Origin: Bradyrhizobium sp.
GTDB lineage: Bacteria > Pseudomonadota > Alphaproteobacteria > Rhizobiales > Xanthobacteraceae
Assembly (NCBI RefSeq): GCF_016219575.1
Contig: NZ_JACRMG010000009.1
Coordinates: 558,001 to 622,000 of the forward strand
DNA length: 64,000 nt
Reading direction: 5' to 3'
In this document: piece by piece, positions 7,741 through 14,542 of the stretch
Layout of the letters: every line of letters begins with the position of its first letter
Numbering within the stretch: position 1 is the first letter of the stretch
Position numbers and translations under genes: made by a program
Notes under the pieces: model-generated
Database searches by the model: none
The model's input: only the letters and a program-made list of their open reading frames with translations
Told to the model about the DNA's origin: nothing

Positions 7741-8091
7741 CTACGCCTTCTTCACGAATTCCGATTTCAGGTTCATCGCGCCGATGCCGTCGATCTTGCA
7801 GGCGATGTTGTGGCCGTCGGTCCCTTCCGTGAGGCGGATGTTGCGGACCTTGGTGCCGCCCTTGACGACCGACGAGGAGCCTTTCACTTTCAGGTCCTTC
7901 ATCACGATGACGCTGTCGCCGTCGGCAAGCGCGTTGCCGTGGGCGTCGCGCACGCCTGCCTCTTGCGAGGTCTCGGCGGGGCTGCCGGCCGTAGCGCTCC
8001 ATTCGTGGCCGCATTCCGGGCAGACCCAGAGCGCGCCGTCCTGATAGGCGTGCTCCGAATTGCATTCCGGGCATTTCATCGTGTCGTCCAT
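7741..8091 (-). CDS. yjdM: YjdM/PhnA-family zinc-ribbon protein
   Basis: 116 aa. Begins [17 protein letters not shown]7-C10 and C24-C27 (CPECGHEW) form a four-Cys zinc ribbon, followed by the family hallmark DANGNxLxxGDxV-like stretch ([20 protein letters not shown]) and a C-terminal [12 protein letters not shown]...[20 protein letters not shown]. Length and motif order match the YjdM family, once named PhnA from the E. coli phosphonate locus but without proven phosphonate activity. No phosphonate genes are near. An upstream in-frame ATG (8100) is possible. Confidence 0.9.
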   Translation of the reverse strand: MDDTMKCPECNSEHAYQDGALWVCPECGHEWSATAGSPAETSQEAGVRDAHGNALADGDSVIVMKDLKVKGSSSVVKGGTKVRNIRLTEGTDGHNIACKIDGIGAMNLKSEFVKKA

Positions 8092-8198
8092 CGATCTCAT
8101 CCTTGGGCGGGCGCATCGCGCCGCAGGTTCATGGTCAGGTCAAACACCGGACGCCGGCAGCGGGGTCCGGTAGCGAAGGGATGGCGCCAAGCCGGCCG

Positions 8199-8372
8199 TC
8201 AGCCGAACAGCGCGGCATAGATGACATAGAACCAGCCGAAGATGCCGTGGATGATCGCCCACAGGATCGAATGGTTCTTGGTGTAGGAGATCGCGATGGC
8301 GAGCGCGGAGCCGAAGCCCACGCCGTATTTTGCGCCCTCGACCTGCACCCCGTAATAGCGATTTCCGTTCAT
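8199..8372 (-). CDS. Small membrane protein, 57 aa
   Basis: ATG preceded by GAGGGGAT. The sequence starts MNGNRYYGVQVEGAKYGVGF, then a Gly/Ala/Ile-rich segment, and ends ILWAIIHGIFGWFYVIYAAL plus FG. The last 25 residues form a clear transmembrane helix and an earlier GFGSALAIAISY stretch may be a second, giving a hairpin. Proteins of this kind (short, GWxYVIYxxxFG ending) are widespread in rhizobia without known function. The gene lies upstream of and on the same strand as yjdM. Confidence 0.65.
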   Translation of the reverse strand: MNGNRYYGVQVEGAKYGVGFGSALAIAISYTKNHSILWAIIHGIFGWFYVIYAALFG

Positions 8373-8454
8373 GGGCGATCCCCTCGGTAGCGGGCCGGCG
8401 CGGCCGATCCGGCGCAGGTGCTACGCCTTGCCGCGGCGTTCGGCAAGGCCGGGG

Positions 8455-8498
8455 GCGCGGGGCGGCGGATTACGCTGTCGCCGATCCGCCCCGCGCGC
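8455..8498. repeat. Degenerate inverted repeat, related to family C
   Basis: GCGCGGGGCGGCGGATTACG faces CGCCGATCCGCCCCGCGCGC with a short loop. The core GGCGGATTACGC matches the inner part of the family C repeats, but the outer GTAGGG ends are lost. It lies just before the cupin gene. Confidence 0.45.
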
Positions 8499-8548
8499 TA
8501 AGCTGGCCTTGGGAGCTGAACCGCGTTTTCCAAAGAGCGAGAGAGCCC

Positions 8549-8992
8549 ATGATCCAGCCCTTGCCCGAACTGACGCCCGTCAACCCGCCCAACCTCCGCT
8601 CGCGCCTCGTGACGGCCTCGGCGATGCCCTGGCAGCCGACGCGATTTCCGGGGATCGAGATGAAGATCCTCTATTCCGACGACGAGGGGCGCTCCACCAT
8701 CCTGTTCAAAATGGCGCCGGGCGCCGTGGTGCCGCTGCACGAGCACACCGCGCTGGAGCAGACCTACATGCTCGAGGGCTCGCTGGAGGACGACGAGGGC
8801 GCCTGCCGCGCCGGCGACTTCGTGTGGCGGCCGGGCGGCAACATCCATGTCGCGCATGCGCCCAACGGGGCGATGTTTCTCGCGATCTTCAACCGGCCGA
8901 ACCGGTTCTTCGACGGGACGAAGTTCTTCACGGAGGCGCCGTCGCTGCAGCCGCCGGCCCGTGTCGCCACCTCGAATGTCGTCTGGTGTTGA
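8549..8992 (+). CDS. Cupin-domain protein
   Basis: 147 aa starting MIQPLPELTPVNPPNLRSRL. A single conserved beta-barrel is marked by motif 1 (PLHEHTALEQTYMLEG, ligands H64, H66, E70) and motif 2 (GDFVWRPGGNIHVAHA, H100), so a metal site is likely. The order resembles ChrR/anhydro-type cupins that bind small molecules or act as dioxygenases or zinc-binding sensors. No sigma factor lies next to it, which argues against an anti-sigma role. The substrate is not predictable. The ribosome-binding site is weak (GAGCGAGAG). Confidence 0.8.
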   Translation: MIQPLPELTPVNPPNLRSRLVTASAMPWQPTRFPGIEMKILYSDDEGRSTILFKMAPGAVVPLHEHTALEQTYMLEGSLEDDEGACRAGDFVWRPGGNIHVAHAPNGAMFLAIFNRPNRFFDGTKFFTEAPSLQPPARVATSNVVWC

Positions 8993-9007
8993 TGGCGGTG
9001 CGTGGGG

Positions 9008-9091
9008 CGTAGGGCGGATTAGCGCAACGCGCGTAATCCGCCGCTTGGTCGGGCCGCGGTGGCGGATTACGCTGCGCTAATCCGCCCTACG
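9008..9091. repeat. Long inverted repeat, family C
   Basis: Perfect 18-bp arms: CGTAGGGCGGATTAGCGC (9008-9025) and its complement (9074-9091), with GTAATCCGCC and GGCGGATTAC inside. Same family as 7648-7723 and 14451-14539. It lies between two co-directional genes, so it cannot simply be a convergent terminator. Confidence 0.85.
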
Positions 9092-9117
9092 AGCCGCGAA
9101 ATGCAGGAGCCGCCCCG

Positions 9118-9957
9118 ATGATCATCGATTCCCAGGTCCATGCCTATGAGGCCAACACGCCGAAGCGGCCGTGGCACAGCGTGCCGAACTGGCCCGCGCA
9201 CGTCACCGGCGACGAGATGGTGGCGGCGATGGACAGGGTCGGCGTCGACGGCGCGATCTTCATCTCGGCGTATTCGCTGTACCGCTATGACGCGAGCTAC
9301 GCCGTCGAGGTGCAGCGCGCGCATCCTGGCCGGATGGCCATCGTCAAGCCGCTCGACGCCGACGACCCCGGCGTGGAGGAGGTCGTCGCCGAATGGAAGA
9401 AGGTGCCGGGCGCGGTCGGCATCCGCATCATGCTGACGAAAGAGTGGGGCTGGGAGGTCGGCCATCCCGGCCTCGACCGCATCGCGCGCGCCGCCGTGCG
9501 CTACGACCTGCCGCTCAACCTGCATTGCTGGGACAATCTCGACAACGGCATCGCGCTGATCGACCGCCATCCCGACACGCGCTTCATCCTCGACCATCTC
9601 GGCATCCAGCAACCGCGCGTCCCGCCCGCGCCGCCAGAGCCGTGGGCGGCCCTGCCGAAGGTGCTGGAACTGGCCAAGCGCCGGAACGCCGTGATCAAGG
9701 TCAGCGGCGCCTGCACGCTGTCGAAGGAGCCATATCCGTTTGCCGACATCTGGGACCCGCTGGCCCGCCTGTTCGACGCCTGGGGCTTCGACCGCTGCCT
9801 GTGGGGCACCGACTGGACCCGCGCGGCCGCGGTGGTCAACTACGAGCAGGGTGTCGAGCCGTTCCGCATGACGGACCGGCTGAGCGAGCCTGAGCGCGCC
9901 ATGCTGATGGGCGGGGCGTGTGCGAAGGCGTATCGGTGGGAGCCGAAGAAGGGTTAG
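9118..9957 (+). CDS. Amidohydrolase family 2 protein (PF04909-type TIM barrel)
   Basis: 279 aa, start ATG with GCAGGAG upstream. D4 and H8 in IIDSQVH form the first metal motif; H136 in LPLNLHCWDN, an IxDHLG motif and D232 in LWGTDWT complete the layout of the ACMSD/2-pyrone-4,6-dicarboxylate hydrolase-like superfamily. It is shorter than ACMSD. Likely a metal-dependent hydrolase or decarboxylase of a small aromatic-derived or lactone substrate. Codons 230-249 are echoed by two isolated fragments at 11056-11101 and 13305-13364. Confidence 0.85.
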   Translation: MIIDSQVHAYEANTPKRPWHSVPNWPAHVTGDEMVAAMDRVGVDGAIFISAYSLYRYDASYAVEVQRAHPGRMAIVKPLDADDPGVEEVVAEWKKVPGAVGIRIMLTKEWGWEVGHPGLDRIARAAVRYDLPLNLHCWDNLDNGIALIDRHPDTRFILDHLGIQQPRVPPAPPEPWAALPKVLELAKRRNAVIKVSGACTLSKEPYPFADIWDPLARLFDAWGFDRCLWGTDWTRAAAVVNYEQGVEPFRMTDRLSEPERAMLMGGACAKAYRWEPKKG

Positions 9958-10020
9958 GGCGCGACCACTCTGAGGGAACGTTTGTTTCGCTGCGGCGTTC
10001 CACATGAGGAGGAACTCGCC

Positions 10021-11019
10021 ATGAAACTACGAAGATTGATTATCGCCGCAGCCGTGCTGCTGATGCCGGCCGCCGCACTGGCGGCGCCGGGCATCGTCAC
10101 CACCACGGTCAGCCTGAGGGCAGGGCCCGGTGAAGGCTTTCCGACCGTCGACCGCATTCCCGGCGGCGCCCGTGTCAACATCCACGGGTGCCTCAGAGGC
10201 ACCGCCTGGTGCGATGTGAGCTGGACGGACGATCGTGGCTGGGTGTCGTCGCAATATCTTCAATATCTCTACCGCGACCGCTACGTCTATCTGCCCGACT
10301 ATGTCGACGAGATCGACGTTCCAGTCGTGCCGTTCGTGCTGGCCTCGTACTGGTCGAGTTACTATGCGGGACGTCCCTGGTATCATCGCCGCGCTCACTG
10401 GAGCGGCTACTGGCGATCGCATGAGCGCTTCGCCACGCGGTTGACGATCAACCCTTCGGCGGCCCGGATCGGCCGCGCGGCGGCAGCGCGCGACGCTGCG
10501 CGCCCCGACGCCAAGGCGCGCGTTGGCATCGAGGACAGGTCGCGTGCCCGTGTCGAGGAGCGGACGCGCACCGGTGTGACGGAGCGGAACCGCGCCGGCG
10601 CGACGGAACGCGTGACGCGGGAGAAGGACATCGTGACGCGCCGGGCCCGCGAAGGGAACGAGCGCACGGCGGTGCAGCCCCGCATGACGCGTGAGAGCCC
10701 GAGAGCGGCCGTGCGCGAGCAGCCCATGGACCGGGCTCGCGTCCGCACGCAGACGCCGCCGACCATGGCCCGCGGCCATGACGAACCGCGTGCGGCCGCG
10801 CCGCGCATCGATCGCGCGACGCCCCGCATGACGCAGCCCAATGCGGCGCGCGGCGGCGGTGGCCCGCCGATGAACGCCCGCGCGCAGATGCCGGCCCCAT
10901 CGGCCCCGCGCGCAGCAGCGCCCGCGATGCAGCAGCCGCAGGGCGGAGGCGCCAACGCCGCGCCGCGCGGTGGCGGCGGACCGGGCGGTGGCGGAGGCCA
11001 CGGTCAGGACAGGCGCTAA
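10021..11019 (+). CDS. Exported SH3b-domain protein with Arg-rich tail
   Basis: 332 aa; start MKLRRLIIAAAVLLMPAAAL has GAGGAGGAA just upstream. The signal peptide (1-22) is followed by a bacterial SH3 domain (about 25-85: VSLRAGPGEGFPTVDRIPGG, then WCDVSWTDDRGWVSSQYL), which in envelope proteins usually binds peptidoglycan or partners. A Tyr/Trp-rich segment follows, and then about 200 residues of low-complexity Arg/Ala/Pro/Thr repeats with a Gly-rich end. The tail is likely disordered. Probably a periplasmic cell-wall-associated protein. A strong terminator follows. Confidence 0.8.
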   Translation: MKLRRLIIAAAVLLMPAAALAAPGIVTTTVSLRAGPGEGFPTVDRIPGGARVNIHGCLRGTAWCDVSWTDDRGWVSSQYLQYLYRDRYVYLPDYVDEIDVPVVPFVLASYWSSYYAGRPWYHRRAHWSGYWRSHERFATRLTINPSAARIGRAAAARDAARPDAKARVGIEDRSRARVEERTRTGVTERNRAGATERVTREKDIVTRRAREGNERTAVQPRMTRESPRAAVREQPMDRARVRTQTPPTMARGHDEPRAAAPRIDRATPRMTQPNAARGGGGPPMNARAQMPAPSAPRAAAPAMQQPQGGGANAAPRGGGGPGGGGGHGQDRR

Positions 11020-11025
11020 CGAACG

Positions 11026-11055
11026 AAAAAGCCCGGCCTTGAGCCGGGCTTTTTT
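11026..11055 (+). terminator. Rho-independent terminator of the SH3b gene
   Basis: Stem AAAAAGCCCGGC / GCCGGGCTTTTTT with a CTTGA loop and a six-T tail, seven bases after the stop codon. The A-rich left side means it could also act on the other strand. Confidence 0.9.
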
Positions 11056-11101
11056 GGCACGGACTGGATGCGCGGTCGCGGTCGTCAACTACGAGCAGGG
11101 G
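11056..11101 (+). pseudogene. Isolated fragment of an amidohydrolase-like gene (copy 1)
   Basis: GGCACGGACTGGATGCGCGG followed by TCGCGGTCGTCAACTACGAGCAGGG matches 9805-9850 of the amidohydrolase gene (codons for GTDWTRAAAVVNYEQ), apart from a few substitutions and a 2-base deletion that breaks the frame. It starts exactly at the end of the terminator T-run and similarity stops after GAGCAGGG. It is non-coding now. Confidence 0.7.
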
Positions 11102-11264
11102 GACGATGCTGTCCTTCCGGGACAAAGTGTCGAAAACAACCCCATGCAAAGTAGAAGCGGAGACAAAGAATCCATTTCGGTAAATCAGATTTTGCTTTAC
11201 GCGTCGGGCAAATCAGGTGTACATTGCTCAATTGCGGCGCTCCCGTCTCCAGTCGCGCAGGATG

Positions 11265-11345
11265 GGTAGAGCGCAAGTGAAACCCATCAATGCACAGGCG
11301 ATATGAAGATGATGGGTTTCGCCTTCGGCTCTACCCATCCTACGG
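11265..11345. repeat. Dispersed inverted repeat, family D (GATGGGTAGAGC)
   Basis: GATGGGTAGAGCGCAAGTGA AACCCATC faces GATGGGTTTCGCCTTCGGCTCTACCCATC; the outer 11-bp arms GATGGGTAGAG/CTCTACCCATC pair. The right-hand edge interrupts a vapC-like toxin frame at 11287-11406, so the repeat, or a deletion ending in it, probably destroyed that gene. Confidence 0.65.
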
Positions 11346-11406
11346 GCTGTCCGGGATCGTTGCCCACGAGATAACGGACGATGAGATCAGGTTCGATTGC
11401 GAGCAT
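11287..11406 (-). pseudogene. Truncated VapC-like PIN toxin
   Basis: The frame MLAIEPDLIVRYLVGNDPGQ matches the start of rhizobial VapC (MxAIDTNVLVRYLVGDDPxQ), but after about 20 residues it runs into a dispersed repeat and stops at 39 aa, whereas PIN toxins are about 130 aa. The first catalytic Asp (normally in IDTN) reads EPD here. It overlaps the vapB-like stop codon, as in intact vapBC operons. A dead toxin, by inference. Confidence 0.65.
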
Positions 11407-11515
11407 GCCGCTGCTTCGCCTCAGCGGCGATCCTCGCCGCCATGTCCGCGATCGACTTTGCCGGCCCCTTGTAGGGCAGGGAACCGAACACGTCCTTCGG
11501 GCGGGTGGTGACGTC
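11387..11515 (-). pseudogene. VapB/AbrB-type antitoxin, C-terminal remnant
   Basis: Reads DVTTRPKDVFGSLPYKGPAK SIADMAARIAAEAKQRHARN. This is the toxin-binding tail of AbrB-class VapB antitoxins (LEDVFGxLPYxGxPKTxxDM plus ExxxRHAR). The swapped-hairpin DNA-binding domain that should precede it is absent, and upstream codons look unrelated. It sits directly before the vapC-like fragment with a 20-base overlap. Taken as half of a decayed vapBC pair. Confidence 0.65.
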
Positions 11516-11674
11516 GCCGCGCCCGGGCGACCGGGATCGCCCCGATGAGGCTTCGCTAGTGCTCGCTCGCGCATTCGCGGTCCTCACCGTGCGATATGTC
11601 ACAGACTGGCGCTCAGCGCATGCTTGTAGCTATCTGGAACCCGGCCTGGGTTTTGCACTGATTTGGGGCATTAC

Positions 11675-12853
11675 ATGCGATGGACCGCCTTCATCCTTGC
11701 GATCTGGCTGACAGCTGGATTGAACAGTCAGAGTGCGGCTCAGAACCGGGTGGCATTGGTCATCGGCAACGCCAAATATCAAAACGTTCCAAGCCTTGCG
11801 AATCCGGCAAACGACGCTGACGCGATTTCTGCGCTCTTGAAAAGCGCTGGATTTCAGTCCGTTGAGAAGGTTGAAAATCTGGGGGTTGGCGGTATGAGGC
11901 GGGCAATCCGTGACTTCTCGGATCGCACACGCGATGCCGAGATCGCGGTGATCTACTATGCCGGCCACGGCATTGAAGCCGGCGGCGTCAACTACCTTGT
12001 CCCGGTTGATGCGATGTTGCGTCGTGATCTCGATGTTGAGGACGAAACTGTTCCTCTCGATCGGCTGCTGCAAGTGATGGAGCCAGCGAAGCGGCTTCGT
12101 CTCGTCATCCTCGACGCTTGTCGCGACAACCCTTTCGTCAAATCAATGGCGCGTACGATGGCAAGTCGTGCAATCGGTCGAGGCTTGGCCCGAGTTGAGC
12201 CGACTTCTTCGGACACTCTGATCGCCTTTGCCGCGAAGGCGGGCATGACCGCAGCTGACGGCAGCCAGGTTCATAGCCCATTTACCGCGGCGCTCTTGAA
12301 GCATTTGGTTATCCCGGAGCTGGACGTTCGGCTCGCCCTGGGGCGAGTACGCGATGACGTGTTGAAGACGACTTCCGGGAAGCAAGAGCCGTTTGTTTAT
12401 GGGTCGCTGGGTGGCAGCATTGTTACCTTGGCATCCTTGTCGAAGGACGAGAGAATGGAATCCGCTCCGTCCATTACCGATTCTGACAGCCTGGCCGCCC
12501 GCGACTACGAGGCTACGGCCAGAGTCGGCACGGTGGACGCATGGGATGCCTTCCTGGCCAAGCACCCGAAGGGGCTCTACTCCGATCTTGCGCGTTCGCA
12601 AAAAGCAAAACTTGGTGTGCCAGCAGCGAAGCCGTCAACGACGGTCAAAGACGTTCCGGACCAAAAGCCGCGCAAGAAGGAAAAGCAAAATAATACGAAG
12701 AGCGCGTCAGGAGGTACAGAAGTCGAATGCTGTCTGGCCTGGTATCGGCGCCACTATCCGGGCCAGACGAATATCATAAATGCCTGCGCTGCGCGGGTGG
12801 CGACAAATACCACACCGGGCTTTAGCTATTGTTCGTTGAAGCGCGGGCCGTAG
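11675..12853 (+). CDS. Secreted caspase-like protease (peptidase C14, orthocaspase type)
   Basis: 392 aa. Start MRWTAFILAIWLTAGLNSQS, with GGGG eight bases upstream, supplies a signal peptide (cleavage near AAQ). The p20-like domain begins NRVALVIGNAKYQNVPSLAN; the catalytic dyad is H98 in IYYAGHGIE and C149 in LVILDACRDNP, followed by GLARVEP and FAAKAGMTAAD, normal for rhizobial C14 proteins. After about residue 255 comes a low-complexity Lys/Ser-rich linker and a short tail with five Cys (VECCLAW, INACAAR, FSYC) that could bind or cross-link. A TTG start at 11663 is possible. Base composition is lower in GC than neighbours, suggesting acquisition. Likely acts in the periplasm or outside. 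Confidence 0.85.
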   Translation: MRWTAFILAIWLTAGLNSQSAAQNRVALVIGNAKYQNVPSLANPANDADAISALLKSAGFQSVEKVENLGVGGMRRAIRDFSDRTRDAEIAVIYYAGHGIEAGGVNYLVPVDAMLRRDLDVEDETVPLDRLLQVMEPAKRLRLVILDACRDNPFVKSMARTMASRAIGRGLARVEPTSSDTLIAFAAKAGMTAADGSQVHSPFTAALLKHLVIPELDVRLALGRVRDDVLKTTSGKQEPFVYGSLGGSIVTLASLSKDERMESAPSITDSDSLAARDYEATARVGTVDAWDAFLAKHPKGLYSDLARSQKAKLGVPAAKPSTTVKDVPDQKPRKKEKQNNTKSASGGTEVECCLAWYRRHYPGQTNIINACAARVATNTTPGFSYCSLKRGP

Positions 12854-12900
12854 GTCTACCCGACCACGTGCGTTCCGGGGAGACGCTACGGCTTAGCCGA

Positions 12901-12955
12901 ATTACGGTGACAGTGCACAAATTACCATCGGAGTTAAGTGCACTGTCACCGTAAT
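12901..12955. repeat. Perfect 18-bp inverted repeat after the caspase gene
   Basis: ATTACGGTGACAGTGCAC (12901-12918) and its exact complement (12938-12955), with a 19-base loop and TTTTTC after the right arm. It can act as a terminator for the caspase transcript, but the sequence is of the REP type seen at many proteobacterial loci. The right half, GAGTTAAGTGCACTGT, recurs at 13217-13232. Confidence 0.8.
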
Positions 12956-12963
12956 TTTTCTGA

Positions 12964-13188
12964 TCAATTGATTTCGCAAGTGACGTTGCGCGCCTGCATA
13001 TTCCTGAAGCGGCCATTGACACCGAAGGTGGCTGCATAAGCCTCGATCTCGTGGTGCCCGGGCTTCAGCTGAAAACCAACGGTCGCACTGCAGCTTCGCT
13101 GACTTGCCCGCACCGTGATGGTCGCAGTATAGGTCGGGTAACTCCGTATCGATTGAAGCGTATTCTCATCAATGACCCGGTAGGTCAC
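12964..13188 (-). pseudogene. 5'-truncated fragment of an exported-type hypothetical protein
   Basis: A 74-codon frame opens with GTG and reads MTYRVIDENTLQSIRSYPTY followed by a beta-rich segment with two Cys (SCSATVGFQLKPGHHEIEAY, VTCEIN). It has no ribosome-binding site, an in-frame TGA lies four codons upstream, and the text reads like the C-terminal half of a secreted beta-sandwich or lipoprotein. The apparent truncation point lies next to the 16-bp direct repeat at 13217. Could instead be a small genuine gene; less likely. Confidence 0.45.
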
Positions 13189-13216
13189 GTTGGGGTCGGA
13201 TCACGAACGACCCTTC

Positions 13217-13232
13217 GAGTTAAGTGCACTGT
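13217..13232. repeat. 16-bp direct repeat of the caspase-side REP element
   Basis: GAGTTAAGTGCACTGT is identical to 12931-12946 and in the same orientation. The pair brackets the truncated minus-strand ORF. Only the half-site is present here, without the inverted partner. Confidence 0.75.
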
Positions 13233-13304
13233 GTCGCTGACCAGACCCCGGTCGACGGCGTCGCCGAAGACCTCGGCTCGTCCGGCGTGAGGTAGAGTTG
13301 CGCG

Positions 13305-13364
13305 GGCACTGACTGGACCCGCGCCGCCGCGGTCGTCAATTGCGAGCAGGCGGTGGCGCCTTTT
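13305..13364 (+). pseudogene. Isolated fragment of an amidohydrolase-like gene (copy 2)
   Basis: GGCACTGACTGGACCCGCGC and the following 40 bases match 9805-9864 with about one difference in five, and still translate as GTDWTRAAAVVNCEQAVAPF. Nothing before it in the frame resembles the rest of an amidohydrolase and the frame ends soon after. It begins at the same position (GGCAC) as copy 1. Confidence 0.7.
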
Positions 13365-13491
13365 CATCGCGCAGTCCATAACCGAAACCAACGAGTCGTC
13401 AAACTGGCCTGAAGCGAGCACTGCATGCTACCATTGCGCGGACACTCGGCATCATCTCGTCGAGTGCGTCAGTCGAGGTGGAGCAATCCGA

Positions 13492-14394
13492 ATGGCGGAA
13501 GTCCCGGAAAACCGTCCGGCTGCAGGCGGCAAACTAGATGCCCAGAAAATCGAAGAATATTCCGCGGAAGTTCAGGTCGATTGGGACACGTCGAACTGGT
13601 TTCGCTGGACGCTGACTGGCCGGATATTACCTGAACGCAGTGAGGTGTATTTCCAACCACGTACGGCGAAAGGGATTTCCGCGGCAGGCCGCTTCCAAGT
13701 CGAAATTTCCGCGGACAATTCTGAGCTGTTGGCTTATGTCGTCAGTGACAGGAGCAATCTGAGCTTGTTTGAGTTGATCGATATCGTTCGGACAACGGCC
13801 TCGTTTCCAGTGAATTACATCGCTTTCAAAAACCGGGGCGTTTACGAGATCGTGCTCGACCGATGTACAAATGACAGCACGGGCGAAGAGCTAGATCTGC
13901 CGATATTCGAACCGTTGTTCGATTCGCTCGATCCGGGGCTGTGCTTCACGCCAGCAGACGGCATGAAGCCTTTCTCGATACCGTATGAGCATGCCAACCA
14001 TCAGCTTGTAACTGCCGTTCAAGATCTAACACACGCAATACGGCAACCGCGGCGTACGTTTGAGCATTGCAGGATGGCCGTGGAGGTCATGAGAAGTTAC
14101 TTCGACCCAACGGAGATCAAGAAGGCGGACGCTCGCAGCATCGAGGGCGAGAAGCGGTTATGTGAGGTCCTTAAGGTGGAGCGCAACAGCTTGCTTAGGC
14201 TCGACGCGGTTGCCGCACGCAGCAGGCACGGCAATTTGGTCGTGTCCATGGACTGGCCACTGCGCAAGCGAGCGCTTGAGCTTGTTTGGGAAATCACAGC
14301 TCGATTTGCGCACTATGTCGAACATAAGATTTCGCCTGAAAACTGGAAGCTACTAGACGTCGAGATCGAGACCTACAACGCAAAGAAGATCTAA
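13492..14394 (+). CDS. Hypothetical protein, 300 aa, accessory
   Basis: Start MAEVPENRPAAGGKLDAQKI with GGAG eight bases upstream. The first about 125 residues look beta-rich (FRWTLTGRILPERSEVYFQP, GRFQVEISADNSELLAYVVS), and the remainder is helical, with CRMAVEVMRSYFDP, EKRLCEVLKVERNSLLRLDA, an ARSRHGN stretch (243-248) and VWEITARFAHYVEHK. This beta-N / helical-C layout with a buried RxRHG is reminiscent of HEPN-containing accessory proteins, but the canonical Rx4-6H motif is not clearly present, so I do not call it. No signal or membrane helix. Lower GC than core genes. Unknown function. Confidence 0.7.
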   Translation: MAEVPENRPAAGGKLDAQKIEEYSAEVQVDWDTSNWFRWTLTGRILPERSEVYFQPRTAKGISAAGRFQVEISADNSELLAYVVSDRSNLSLFELIDIVRTTASFPVNYIAFKNRGVYEIVLDRCTNDSTGEELDLPIFEPLFDSLDPGLCFTPADGMKPFSIPYEHANHQLVTAVQDLTHAIRQPRRTFEHCRMAVEVMRSYFDPTEIKKADARSIEGEKRLCEVLKVERNSLLRLDAVAARSRHGNLVVSMDWPLRKRALELVWEITARFAHYVEHKISPENWKLLDVEIETYNAKKI

Positions 14395-14450
14395 CGGAGT
14401 GGGCATGGCCGATGGGAGCGGGGCCTTTCGGCCATCCCTTTGCTCTTCGA

Positions 14451-14539
14451 GTAGGGCGGGTTAGCCGAAGGGGTAATCCGCCGCCGTCCACGCCTGAACT
14501 GCGGTGTCGGCGGATTACGCTTCGCTAGTCCGCCCTACG
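14451..14539. repeat. Long inverted repeat, family C, slightly decayed
   Basis: GTAGGGCGGGTTAGCCGAAG on the left and CTTCGCTAGTCCGCCCTACGC on the right, with GTAATCCGCCGCC/GGCGGATTACGC inside. It lies between the convergent genes at 13492-14394 and 14543-15364. Confidence 0.8.
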
Positions 14540-14542
14540 CGC

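Noticed and set aside
13492..14394. Calling this protein a HEPN nuclease
   Set aside because: An ARSRHG stretch exists but the Rx4-6H motif is not clear, so it is left as hypothetical.
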